Assembly (NCBI RefSeq): GCF_001543325.1
Contig: NZ_CP013355.1
Span: forward strand, 1,580,001 to 1,644,000
DNA from: Lutibacter profundi
GTDB lineage: Bacteria; Bacteroidota; Bacteroidia; Flavobacteriales; Flavobacteriaceae
DNA length: 64,000 nt
Direction of reading: 5' to 3'
Under the pieces are notes generated by a model. It searched no databases, was not told the DNA's origin, and saw only the letters and a program-made list of their open reading frames with translations. Position numbers and translations under genes: made by a program. Positions 8,723 through 16,181 of the stretch are shown one piece after another (positions within the stretch are counted from its first letter, which is position 1; each line of letters opens with the position of its first letter).

Positions 8723-9628
8723 TTAATGTAAAAATTTATCTACAACATATATTATTTGTATCAATGTAATATATAAAACACTTGATAACATTAGTTGCCT
8801 TGCTACTTTATTTGTTAACTTTTTATATAATTTTATAGCATAAAATAGCATTGTACTTCCTAAAAGTAATAAAATTACAGCTGTAATTGGGTAAATATAA
8901 AAACTTCCTGTTAATTTCAAAACTGGAATTACAGAAACAATTATTAAACAAAATGTATAAATAATAATTTGGACTACTGCTTTCTTGTTTTTTTGTCCCA
9001 TTGGCATTAAGTTAAATCCTGCTTTTTTATATTCATCGTATTGCAACCAAGCTATTGCCCAAAAATGAGGAAATTGCCAAAAAAATTGAATTAAAAATAA
9101 CATTCCAGGTTCAATAGAAAAACTATTTGTAGCTGCTACCCAACCTAACATAAAAGGTATGGCGCCAGGAATTGCCCCTATAAAAACTGCTAATGGTGTT
9201 ATTGATTTTAGTGGTGTATAAACACTTGTGTATAAAAATATTGAAATAGCACCAAACAATGCACTTTTAGGATTTATACTATATAAAATTGATATTCCTA
9301 AAATAGTGAATGAAACAGCAATTACCATAGCCATTGAAACATGCATTCTACCAGTTGGCAATGGACGGTTTTTGGTACGTTTCATTAAAGCATCGGTATC
9401 TTTTTCAATAATTTGATTAAATGCATTTGAAGCTCCAACCATTAAATACCCTCCAATTGCTAATAAAATAAGAGTTGAAATTTGAATTTTTTCAACAGCC
9501 AACAAGTAGCCTGCTAATGACGAAAACACAACACTTAATGACAAACCAACTTTTGTAAGTTGCTTGAAATCGTTAAATACCATGGAAAAATTCACTTTTT
9601 GATGAACAAAATTTGACACTACCTTCAT
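8723..9628 (-). CDS. ctaB: Protoheme IX farnesyltransferase (heme O synthase)
   Basis: A UbiA-superfamily membrane prenyltransferase that converts heme B to heme O, the first step toward heme A for the oxidase. The 301-residue protein has about nine membrane helices. The Mg-diphosphate site NQIIEKDTDALMKRTKNRPL is clear, and the second loop shows WLQYDEYKKAGFNLMP. It is the first gene of the oxidase accessory operon. A possible earlier Met at residue 16 cannot be excluded, but the longer start is kept because nothing argues against it. Confidence 0.94.
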   Translation of the reverse strand: MKVVSNFVHQKVNFSMVFNDFKQLTKVGLSLSVVFSSLAGYLLAVEKIQISTLILLAIGGYLMVGASNAFNQIIEKDTDALMKRTKNRPLPTGRMHVSMAMVIAVSFTILGISILYSINPKSALFGAISIFLYTSVYTPLKSITPLAVFIGAIPGAIPFMLGWVAATNSFSIEPGMLFLIQFFWQFPHFWAIAWLQYDEYKKAGFNLMPMGQKNKKAVVQIIIYTFCLIIVSVIPVLKLTGSFYIYPITAVILLLLGSTMLFYAIKLYKKLTNKVARQLMLSSVLYITLIQIIYVVDKFLH

Positions 9629-9649
9629 TAAATTAACTTATAAACTGTG

Positions 9650-9680
9650 CAAATATATTTTATTATTAGAGAATTACAAC
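9650..9680 (-). promoter_or_regulatory. Candidate promoter of the oxidase accessory operon
   Basis: On the minus strand TATATTTG (9650-9657) fully matches the Bacteroidetes -7 element, and GTTG, a 3/4 match to the -33 TTTG, lies 19 bases upstream (9677-9680). It sits 21 bases before the heme O synthase start and would drive the operon down to the subunit IV gene or beyond. Confidence 0.5.
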
Positions 9681-9730
9681 CTTATAGTAAGTTGATTGAG
9701 TAAATATTTTAAATAAATTTGAAAAAAGTC

Positions 9731-9760
9731 TTTGCATTTAACAGATTTGTATTAAATTTG
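9731..9760 (+). promoter_or_regulatory. Promoter of the tRNA-Gly/tRNA-Leu unit
   Basis: TTTG at 9731-9734, an 18-base spacer, then TAAATTTG at 9753-9760: both elements match the Bacteroidetes primary sigma factor consensus perfectly. It lies 45 bases before the tRNA-Gly gene and nothing else is nearby, so assignment to the tRNA transcript is straightforward. Confidence 0.75.
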
Positions 9761-9805
9761 CCCTCGCGTTTGAGAGATTAAATGTATGTTCTTTAAAATA
9801 TGACT

Positions 9806-9877
9806 GCGAAAGTAGCTCAGGGGTAGAGCATCACCTTGCCAAGGTGGGGGTCGCGGGTTCAAATCCCGTCTTTCGCT
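9806..9877 (+). tRNA. tRNA-Gly (anticodon GCC)
   Basis: The cloverleaf is readable by eye. The acceptor stem GCGAAAG pairs with CTTTCGC, the D-arm is GCTCAGGGGTAGAGC, the anticodon arm CACCTTGCCAAGGTG carries GCC, and the T-arm is CGGGTTCAAATCCCG. CCA is not encoded. It is the first tRNA of a two-tRNA unit behind a strong promoter. Confidence 0.96.
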
Positions 9878-9897
9878 CTATTTTTACATATACCAAT

Positions 9898-9983
9898 GCT
9901 GAAGTGGTGGAATTGGTAGACACGCTGGACTTAAAATCCAGTGGGCTGTAAGGCCCGTACGGGTTCAAGTCCCGTCTTCAGTA
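9898..9983 (+). tRNA. tRNA-Leu (anticodon UAA)
   Basis: An 86-base class II tRNA. The acceptor GCTGAAG pairs with CTTCAGT (first pair G-U), the anticodon arm CTGGACTTAAAATCCAG carries TAA, a long variable arm follows (GGGCTGTAAGGCCC), and the T-arm is ACGGGTTCAAGTCCCGT. CCA is not encoded. The 3' part from the T-arm onward is repeated twice downstream, after each GIY-YIG gene, with a palindrome inserted in the T-loop, marking this tRNA end as an insertion or duplication hotspot. Confidence 0.95.
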
Positions 9984-9985
9984 CT

Positions 9986-10023
9986 AAAACTCTTGTTAAT
10001 CATCTGATTAACAAGAGTTTTTT
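9986..10023 (+). terminator. Rho-independent terminator of the tRNA unit
   Basis: A perfect 16 bp stem (AAAACTCTTGTTAATC with its complement at 10006-10021) closes a 4-base loop and ends in a T-run, 3 bases after tRNA-Leu. Shortened, imperfect copies recur at 10367-10405 and 10748-10787 after the two GIY-YIG genes. Confidence 0.85.
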
Positions 10024-10039
10024 AGCTTAACAAAACACC

Positions 10040-10324
10040 ATGGCTTACGTTTATATTTTACATTCAGCTTCTACAAACCATTATTATACTGGCAGTTGTA
10101 AAAATTTGACTTCTCGTTTAAGGGAACACCGTACACACATATACACTAATAGTTTTACAGCCAGAGCATCAGATTGGAAGGTCTTTTTAGTTATTGAAAA
10201 TTTAGAATATCTACAAAGTAGAAAAATTGAAAATCACAACAAAAGAATGAAAAGTAAAATCTTCATAGAAAATTTAAAAAAGTATCCAGAACTTATTCAA
10301 AAATTGAAAATAAAATACTCCTAA
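10040..10324 (+). CDS. GIY-YIG nuclease family protein, copy A
   Basis: A 94-residue, single-domain GIY-YIG endonuclease (UPF0213/YhbQ-like). The N-terminal strand AYVYILHS and the YYTGSCKNLTSRLREHR segment correspond to the GIY and YIG motifs and the catalytic Arg helix; the Glu-containing part follows near KIENH. The gene begins 17 bases after the tRNA-Leu terminator. The adjoining copy at 10422 differs in three bases, giving one residue change (Asn to Ile, HNK to HIK). Cellular role is not established. The bracketing tRNA-end repeats hint that the nuclease mobilises or maintains its own cassette; that is inference. Confidence 0.85.
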   Translation: MAYVYILHSASTNHYYTGSCKNLTSRLREHRTHIYTNSFTARASDWKVFLVIENLEYLQSRKIENHNKRMKSKIFIENLKKYPELIQKLKIKYS

Positions 10325-10405
10325 ACGGGTTCATTCCGATAGCTATCGGAACCCGTCTTCAGTACTAAAACTCTTGTTAATCATCTGATTTTCAAGAGTT
10401 TTTTT
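10325..10405 (+). repeat. Repeat of tRNA-Leu 3' end with palindrome in the T-loop, unit 1
   Basis: It starts with the tRNA-Leu T-arm left stem plus TTCA, then an 18 bp perfect palindrome (TTCCGATAG and its complement, 10334-10351). It resumes as CCCGTCTTCAGTACTAAAAC and continues into the terminator. Bases 10352-10390 are identical to 9971-10009, a 39 bp match across the tRNA 3' end and downstream flank. The terminator arm is degenerate here (GATTTTCAAGAG). Confidence 0.85.
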
Positions 10406-10421
10406 GGCTTAACAAAACACC

Positions 10422-10706
10422 ATGGCTTACGTTTATATTTTACATTCAGCTTCTACAAACCATTATTATACTGGCAGTTGTAAAAATTTGACTTCTCGTT
10501 TAAGGGAACACCGTACACACATATACACTAATAGTTTTACAGCCAGAGCATCAGATTGGAAGGTCTTTTTAGTTATTGAAAATTTAGAATATCTACAAAG
10601 TAGAAAAATTGAAAATCATATCAAAAGAATGAAAAGTAAAATCTTCATAGAAAATTTAAAAAAGTATCCAGAACTTATTCAAAAATTAAAAATAAAATAC
10701 TCCTAA
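10422..10706 (+). CDS. GIY-YIG nuclease family protein, copy B
   Basis: Tandem duplicate of the gene at 10040, offset by 382 bases. The proteins are identical except Asn to Ile in the ENHNK/ENHIK segment; one further base change is silent. Near identity implies a recent duplication or gene conversion. All GIY-YIG motif residues seen in copy A are kept, so both copies should be functional. Confidence 0.85.
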   Translation: MAYVYILHSASTNHYYTGSCKNLTSRLREHRTHIYTNSFTARASDWKVFLVIENLEYLQSRKIENHIKRMKSKIFIENLKKYPELIQKLKIKYS

Positions 10707-10787
10707 ACGGGTTCATTCCGATAGCTATCGGAACCCGTCTTCAGTACTAAAAACTCTTGTTAATCATTTGATTTTCAAGAGTTTTTT
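10707..10787 (+). repeat. Repeat of tRNA-Leu 3' end with palindrome in the T-loop, unit 2
   Basis: Second copy of the unit at 10325, behind the second GIY-YIG gene, with the same 18 bp palindrome at 10716-10733. It then runs CCCGTCTTCAGTACTAAAAA and a degenerate terminator with a T-run. It has one extra A and one C-to-T change relative to unit 1, so it has begun to diverge. Confidence 0.83.
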
Positions 10788-11043
10788 AGTTTTTCTTTTA
10801 TTTGTAATTATAAACTTCTTTTTACTAAATCTATTTATTTAATTTTTTATTTGTCTAATATGCATATTTTTAGAAATTTATTTAAAAATAATAGCACTTA
10901 TTTACACAAAACATAACAATTATCATAAATTTTTGGAATTTATTTAAACAAGTTGTAAATTTACTCAGCTACTTATTAAAAATTTTAAAACAATTCTGAA
11001 TTATTAACGGAATCACAAGTTGATACTATTTTATTAGATTGTT
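10788..11043. other. AT-rich non-coding spacer at the start of the accessory region
   Basis: About 250 bases of very AT-rich sequence between the last tRNA-end repeat and the toxin-like gene. I see no open frame of note, no RNA fold and no full-consensus promoter. A promoter for the next gene should lie here but cannot be singled out. Confidence 0.5.
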
Positions 11044-11757
11044 ATGCGATTTTTTTCTCTCCTTTTATTTTTTGTGCTTAATGGTGTTTATGGACAAGAA
11101 TTTGAAATAACTCACAAAGGACCATTAAAAGAAAATTGGGAGTTTTATAAATCAAAAACGACATATATTGATTATAGTACAATTTATCTTTGTGGTAGAC
11201 AACCTAATGAGAATAAATATAATGATGCTAAAGTCAACATTTTGTTTATTGATTATACTCTATATGGAGGCATCATAGTAACTGCAAATAACCAAACAAA
11301 TATTGAAAATGATTATGTAGATGATTATGTTCTAAAAGGAATAAATTATTATACAATTTATAGTAAACGAAAGGAAAATGAGACTGATTATAAATATTGG
11401 TTTTATATTGATATAGATGGTGATAATACTAAAGGAGTTGAAGTAGCTGCAATTATAAAAAAAACAGGTAAATCAACTTGTTCCTATGATAAGCTAGAAA
11501 AAATTTTATTTCAACATGTAAGAGAGTTACAGTTTTTACCTTTAAGTAATAACAATAAACAACCCACTTTAAACAATAACACACAAAATGACAAGAATTC
11601 TTCCGATGATAACAGCAACACTTGGACAGTCATTATCGGTGCCATAACTGCAGGGGCATTATTAGGAATACGAAATAGAAGAAAAAAAAGAAAAAGTCTA
11701 AAGAAGAAAAGAAACTCAAAAAAGAAAAAGAAGCTACCGATTACATTTTACAACTAA
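11044..11757 (+). CDS. Secreted/membrane-anchored protein, 5' part of a frameshifted toxin-like gene
   Basis: This frame encodes 237 residues: a signal peptide (RFFSLLLFFVLNGVYGQ), a periplasmic domain of about 150 residues I do not recognise, a low-complexity Asn/Asp linker, one membrane helix (WTVIIGAITAGALLGI) and a basic, Lys-rich end. The last ~20 residues look like out-of-frame reading. In the -1 frame the same DNA, from 11679, reads on through KEEKKLKKEKEATDYILQLNHN into the next open frame without a stop. The two frames therefore appear to be one gene of roughly 1,190 codons, broken or recoded at the A8 run at 11682-11689. The gene begins the accessory island behind the tRNAs. Promoter not identified. 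Confidence 0.65.
   Translation: MRFFSLLLFFVLNGVYGQEFEITHKGPLKENWEFYKSKTTYIDYSTIYLCGRQPNENKYNDAKVNILFIDYTLYGGIIVTANNQTNIENDYVDDYVLKGINYYTIYSKRKENETDYKYWFYIDIDGDNTKGVEVAAIIKKTGKSTCSYDKLEKILFQHVRELQFLPLSNNNKQPTLNNNTQNDKNSSDDNSNTWTVIIGAITAGALLGIRNRRKKRKSLKKKRNSKKKKKLPITFYN
11682..11689 (+). other. A8 run: frameshift site or programmed -1 slippery sequence
   Basis: Eight A residues between two G. In the upstream frame they read A AAA AAA, a possible -1 slippery heptamer; slipping back one base joins the upstream frame exactly to the downstream frame, which is open from 11679. Alternatively one A has been lost from an original A9, by mutation, phase variation or sequencing error. No stop codon lies between this site and the natural end of either frame, so any mechanism that shifts here yields the long protein. 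Confidence 0.6.
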
Positions 11758-11801
11758 ACCACAATAGTTTTAACTTAAAACCAAATGAAACCCAAAACTT
11801 A

Positions 11802-14618
11802 GTGGTTAAAGTGTGGAAAATTACTGAAAAAAGTAAATTTGTGGTAAATGCATCCATAAGGGTAAATAATCCGGAAAAGGCTTTAAAAATAATGCCTTAT
11901 AGCAATATTGGAACACTTGACAGTCAATTAACATTAAAAGACAAACCTGCCAATAATAAATTTAATATTATGGTTACTGCCACTACCGGAGGAAATTCCT
12001 TTCAAAAAATAGTTTCCATAAGTATAGGTGGTGAAAAACAAATTTTAGTAAAAACAACACCAAATAACACTCGTATTTTACGACCTAATACCAAACAGGC
12101 TATTTCTTGTTATGCGAAAGTTGTTGATGAAAATGGAAAACTCCTTCCAAAAGAAACTAAAAATATAAAATTCAAACCACAAAGTGATTGGATTGATTTG
12201 TCTGACCCAGTAATAGATGGTGAATGGATTGCTATAAATATGGGAGCATCAGATCCAAATGCTATTGCTGCTGTATCGCATCCACCAAAATCGGTTATTT
12301 TATCTGTCATCATGGATAAAGTAGAACAAGGTGAAGAAATTTTACAAAATGATTTAGAAATACAACTCTTAGATTGTAAAATTGACACAAATATAGATAC
12401 CATTTCTTTACCTGTTTCAAACGAGCTAACTGAAATAACATTTAACGCTTTTATTGAAGATTGTGATGGCAGTACCCCTTGGAAGTTTGAAGCATTGTAC
12501 CTAACCAATGATAACAAACCAGATAAACCTCTCTCTAAAATTGAGTTAGCACAATTATCCAATACCAAAATACAAATTACAGTTACTGGCCCAATTTTAT
12601 TCCCTTCTGAAAATGAGAAATACCTAATTAAAAAGCTAGTTATAAAAACTTGGCAAAAAGAAGAAAAACCGCTAGAACGCCATCTTAAAGTAATCGTATC
12701 AAAAGAAGGTTTATTTGTAGAAAGTGGAGCAACAAAAAACAACACTATAAAATTTACAGCTAAAGGTGAATATGTACATGAACTTGAATTTGGACTCTAT
12801 GTTTATGATGAAGCAACCAATGATATTGTAGTTGATAAACTAGGACTTCAAAATTTAGATTTTGAACTAATAGATAAAGACTTAAAATTAAAAAATATTA
12901 ACAGTGTATTGAAACCCAAACTGAATTTTGATAATTATGTTACAACAATTCCTCATGCCAGATATATTTTAGAAGTGCCCAACAAATTTCCAGGCTTTGG
13001 AGATTATTATAATTTACACTATCGTATAAAAGTACTGGATGCAAAATATAATGAAAGTTTAGAGTTTGAAAAAATAATCACATTAAAAATACAGGACTAC
13101 GGTATTGGAGAAGCATTCCCAGATTGGCAAAAAGCGTATGATGAGTGTAAATATACTATTTTAGAATACGTACCTAATTCTGACAAACAACACCAGTTAC
13201 TAAATATGCTCGAAAAGCATAAGTTTCAGTTTGATATAGAAGGTATGGTGGCATTTCGTAAAATGATTTGGAGAACTGCTAGAGACCTAATGCTTAATAA
13301 AAGAGATGGTTATTTAGCTTTAGCCAACTGGTATGATGCTGTTATTGACACTTTAGAATGGGTAGTTTGGATGGGAGACATTGCTTTTCAAATAGTTATA
13401 TCAACTTATACAGGAGCTGCAGGTGGTTTTGCTGCAAGTGCTTTTAAGGAAACCTTTTTAACGGGAGTTAGATTAGTTATTGAAGGAAAATCTATAGATG
13501 ATTTTGTGAATGAAGAAATTGAGTCTCTAAAACAAATGATGTATGGTGCAGCAAAAGGAAGTGTTATCAATACTCGAAATATTGAAAAAGTATACAAAGG
13601 TAATAAGCTAAAAGTATGGGCTATTTATGCAGTAGTTACTTTTTCTATGCAATACCACCGCTCTGGATCTATTCCACAAGCTGCAAAAGATACAGCAAAA
13701 CAACTACGCGATGAAGCTATTATACGTTTTTTGCACGGGAAAGTCATGCAAGAAAGTGCGAAACTGAAACAAAAAACATTAAAAGACAAAGAAGCTAATT
13801 TTAAAGAAAAACAAGGAGATTCAACTGAACTCACAAAAAAAGGAACAAACGATTATGAAAACGTCTATAATCCGCCAGATGTAAGTGGTTATACAAGTGG
13901 TAGTTTGAAAACAATCCAAAGTGTAGCTAATAAGTTAAAGGTTAAAATAATTACCAGACCCACAAATGCCGCTGCTCGAAAATTATTAAAATCTGGTAAA
14001 GCCGTTGCAAAAAAAATGTTTGTTAAAAACAAAACCATTAATAAATTAGATACCTACATAGGTGCAAAAAAAGACGATATAGGTAAAGTTGGTAGTTTTA
14101 AGCCTAAATTGAATAGAGCCAAAATGAAAAATTTGTCTAAGAAACAAGTTGAAAAAATTGTAAAACGCTATAAACAAAGAAGTAGAGAATGGATAAATCA
14201 ATCAGAACATCTTATACAAAATTCAGATAAACTATATGTAAAAAAAGGAGTAGTATATGATAAATTATCTGGAAAACCTTTTACGGGTGATATAGATATA
14301 TTTGATATTAGAGGAGCGCATGGTGAATTACTTACTAAATCTCAATATGAAAAAGTAGTTAAAGAATTATTAAAATCAAATATAAGTAATGTGGAACATG
14401 GTGCACATGTGAAATGGGATTGGCAAAGCATTAAAGATTCTGGTGATAGAAAAATAGCAAAAGATATTTATGATAAAATAATTGGTGACCACACTAAAGT
14501 AGAAGGAAGTAAATCAATAGCTAAAAATATTAAAGACTATAAAAAAGAAGCTTTAGTTGAATTTGAACCTGGAAGTTCCAAAGGGGTAAAAATAAAAAGT
14601 GTATTACATAAAGGGTAA
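11802..14618 (+). CDS. Polymorphic-toxin-like protein, 3' part (Ig-like repeats, helical core, EF/ExoY-like C-terminus)
   Basis: The 938 residues counted from a GTG are the downstream part of the gene starting at 11044; coding clearly extends back to 11679. Visible order: beta-rich Ig-like repeats (about 1-440), a helical segment (about 445-660) with a hydrophobic Gly/Ala-rich stretch near 540-560, a Lys-rich linker, and a C-terminal domain (about 690-938). That domain has ITRPTNAAARKLLKSG (Arg719), FTGDIDIFDIRG (Asp830, Asp832) and EHGAHVKW (His866). The order and spacing recall the anthrax edema factor/ExoY class of toxin nucleotidyl cyclases: RPVN-type segment, metal-binding D-x-D, His-Gly. 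This is motif resemblance only; the lysine-rich KSxxWGP loop of true cyclases is not obvious. The three genes downstream could include an immunity protein. Confidence 0.6.
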   Translation: MVKVWKITEKSKFVVNASIRVNNPEKALKIMPYSNIGTLDSQLTLKDKPANNKFNIMVTATTGGNSFQKIVSISIGGEKQILVKTTPNNTRILRPNTKQAISCYAKVVDENGKLLPKETKNIKFKPQSDWIDLSDPVIDGEWIAINMGASDPNAIAAVSHPPKSVILSVIMDKVEQGEEILQNDLEIQLLDCKIDTNIDTISLPVSNELTEITFNAFIEDCDGSTPWKFEALYLTNDNKPDKPLSKIELAQLSNTKIQITVTGPILFPSENEKYLIKKLVIKTWQKEEKPLERHLKVIVSKEGLFVESGATKNNTIKFTAKGEYVHELEFGLYVYDEATNDIVVDKLGLQNLDFELIDKDLKLKNINSVLKPKLNFDNYVTTIPHARYILEVPNKFPGFGDYYNLHYRIKVLDAKYNESLEFEKIITLKIQDYGIGEAFPDWQKAYDECKYTILEYVPNSDKQHQLLNMLEKHKFQFDIEGMVAFRKMIWRTARDLMLNKRDGYLALANWYDAVIDTLEWVVWMGDIAFQIVISTYTGAAGGFAASAFKETFLTGVRLVIEGKSIDDFVNEEIESLKQMMYGAAKGSVINTRNIEKVYKGNKLKVWAIYAVVTFSMQYHRSGSIPQAAKDTAKQLRDEAIIRFLHGKVMQESAKLKQKTLKDKEANFKEKQGDSTELTKKGTNDYENVYNPPDVSGYTSGSLKTIQSVANKLKVKIITRPTNAAARKLLKSGKAVAKKMFVKNKTINKLDTYIGAKKDDIGKVGSFKPKLNRAKMKNLSKKQVEKIVKRYKQRSREWINQSEHLIQNSDKLYVKKGVVYDKLSGKPFTGDIDIFDIRGAHGELLTKSQYEKVVKELLKSNISNVEHGAHVKWDWQSIKDSGDRKIAKDIYDKIIGDHTKVEGSKSIAKNIKDYKKEALVEFEPGSSKGVKIKSVLHKG

Positions 14619-14627
14619 TTATTACGT

Positions 14628-15551
14628 ATGAAAACTACTAATTTCACAATAGAAAAAAGAAATAAATTAATTAATTTAATATTTCAACAAAGAATTATTG
14701 TCGCACAATTATCAAATGATTTAGACAAAACATCTGATGACGAAAAGCTACAAAATCATTTAATGCTCGAATATGAAAAAGCACTAAACGAACTTCAAAC
14801 AGTTGAAAATGAATACACCCTAATTTTACCTAAAATAGAGTTATCACGTTGTCCATTTTCTAAGGAAATTTATACTTTATCTATTGACTCGTTTGGACTA
14901 AATGGTCCTTGGTGGGATGCCAATCAACCAATAAGAACTTTTGAGAAAGAAAGCAAAACTTTTTTTGCATTAACTGGCAGTGTTAATATTAAAGGAGAAT
15001 TGCCAGATGCACCTTTCCCTATAAAACCCGGACCTGCTGTGCCTTGGGTTTCTCCTAGATTACTGTCTAACAAAAATATTACAGCCGTTTTATCTGCTAT
15101 TAAAATTGACATATACAATGCCTACGTTGTTGTGTATTTTTCAAAGGATAAAACTATAGAAATAGAAAGAATAAACACTTGGGGCACTGATGGGTATATA
15201 GCTGAAGATATTGAAGGAATAGCTGTTTTAGGCAGTACTTTTGATGAAGAAGATGAATATGATTTTGATATTACCCCGTGGATAGAAAAAGGAAAATTAA
15301 AATGGATTTTCCCAAATGATGATGCATTAGAACTTCAAGATAGTGTTGATAATTGTCCTTATTTAGGTATTAAAGGTTACCAATACCCAGTACTTATTCA
15401 AAATAAAACAATAAAAAGTTGTATGCTTAAACTAGAATATGATGATGATGATGATGATGAAAGAAAATCTAAGAACTTTTGTACTAACTGTGGCGCTCCA
15501 GTAATTAAAGGAGCTAAATTTTGTGGAAATTGTGGAAATAAACTTAATTAA
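14628..15551 (+). CDS. Unknown protein with C-terminal zinc ribbon
   Basis: A 307-residue soluble protein. Residues 1-65 are predicted coiled coil; the middle is a beta-rich domain I do not recognise, with SRCPFSKEIYTLSIDSFG and GPWWDANQP. An Asp run encoded by a (GAT)6 tract leads to a C-terminal zinc ribbon (CTNCGAPVIKGAKFCGNCG). It starts 9 bases after the toxin-like gene. That position would fit an immunity protein or chaperone, but no sequence evidence shows this. The two next genes also carry a zinc ribbon, so the three probably work together. Confidence 0.65.
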   Translation: MKTTNFTIEKRNKLINLIFQQRIIVAQLSNDLDKTSDDEKLQNHLMLEYEKALNELQTVENEYTLILPKIELSRCPFSKEIYTLSIDSFGLNGPWWDANQPIRTFEKESKTFFALTGSVNIKGELPDAPFPIKPGPAVPWVSPRLLSNKNITAVLSAIKIDIYNAYVVVYFSKDKTIEIERINTWGTDGYIAEDIEGIAVLGSTFDEEDEYDFDITPWIEKGKLKWIFPNDDALELQDSVDNCPYLGIKGYQYPVLIQNKTIKSCMLKLEYDDDDDDERKSKNFCTNCGAPVIKGAKFCGNCGNKLN

Positions 15552-15567
15552 TCTTAATAAATAAATT

Positions 15568-16179
15568 ATGCCTTTTTGTACTAACTGTGGAGCATCAATT
15601 AATAACAAAACTAAATTTTGTCCAAATTGTGGATTTAAAATTGGAATAACGCCCAAAAATAGCAGTGAACCGTCCAAAAAGAAAATGGAAAAAGGAGTGG
15701 TAAAAAGCTTGAAAAATGAAACTTCAAACTATGTGAAATCAAAAATAAAGGAGACTGTTTCTCCAAAAACCCAAAAAGATAATTTATATACACACTCAGA
15801 AATCAAAACTGATGATATTCAAATTGATAACAACAATACTATTAATACGAAGAAAACAGCTAAAAACTTAATACTATTTTATGTTTTATTAAATATACTT
15901 TTATTTTCATTTGGGGAAGGTTCTGACGATATTATGGGAGTAAAATTCTTTTCTGTAATTATACTTGTTATTTATTTTATTAGACATCAAAAAGAAAAAC
16001 CTCTTAATTGGCTACTTAAAATATTTATAGGATTACAAGCCATACTGCTATTCTCAATTTTCATAACTCAATCTCAATACCTTTTTGTTAATTTCATTTC
16101 ATTTTTAACAACCTTATCACTTCTAGGATTATTTATTATCATACTCCTGTTATTATTTAAAGGAAATAAAACTCAATAA
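15568..16179 (+). CDS. Zinc-ribbon membrane protein
   Basis: A 203-residue protein: N-terminal double-CxxC zinc ribbon (CTNCGASINNKTKFCPNCG, residues 4-22), a basic linker of about 80 residues, then three or four membrane helices (from NLILFYVLLNILLFSFG to the C-terminus). It starts 16 bases after the preceding gene. The architecture, a cytoplasmic ribbon on a polytopic membrane domain, is known from many uncharacterised proteins and does not reveal function. It is part of the same presumed operon as the toxin-like gene. Confidence 0.7.
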   Translation: MPFCTNCGASINNKTKFCPNCGFKIGITPKNSSEPSKKKMEKGVVKSLKNETSNYVKSKIKETVSPKTQKDNLYTHSEIKTDDIQIDNNNTINTKKTAKNLILFYVLLNILLFSFGEGSDDIMGVKFFSVIILVIYFIRHQKEKPLNWLLKIFIGLQAILLFSIFITQSQYLFVNFISFLTTLSLLGLFIIILLLLFKGNKTQ

Positions 16180-16181
16180 TT

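Noticed and set aside
6732-9628. A complete cytochrome oxidase operon
   Set aside because: Subunits I and II are not present; the cluster has only subunits III and IV plus assembly genes.
9971-10787. Possible CRISPR-like or tandem repeat array
   Set aside because: Only two repeat units after the original, each containing a full nuclease gene; no short regular spacers. It is a gene duplication with tRNA ends.
11802-14618. GTG at 11802 as the true start of an independent gene
   Set aside because: The same frame is open and protein-like back to 11679, directly continuing the upstream gene after a one-base shift, so 11802 is only the first start-like codon.
15441-15460. GAT trinucleotide repeat as a phase-variable tract
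   Set aside because: A change of repeat number would keep the frame and only alter an Asp run, so on/off switching is not expected.
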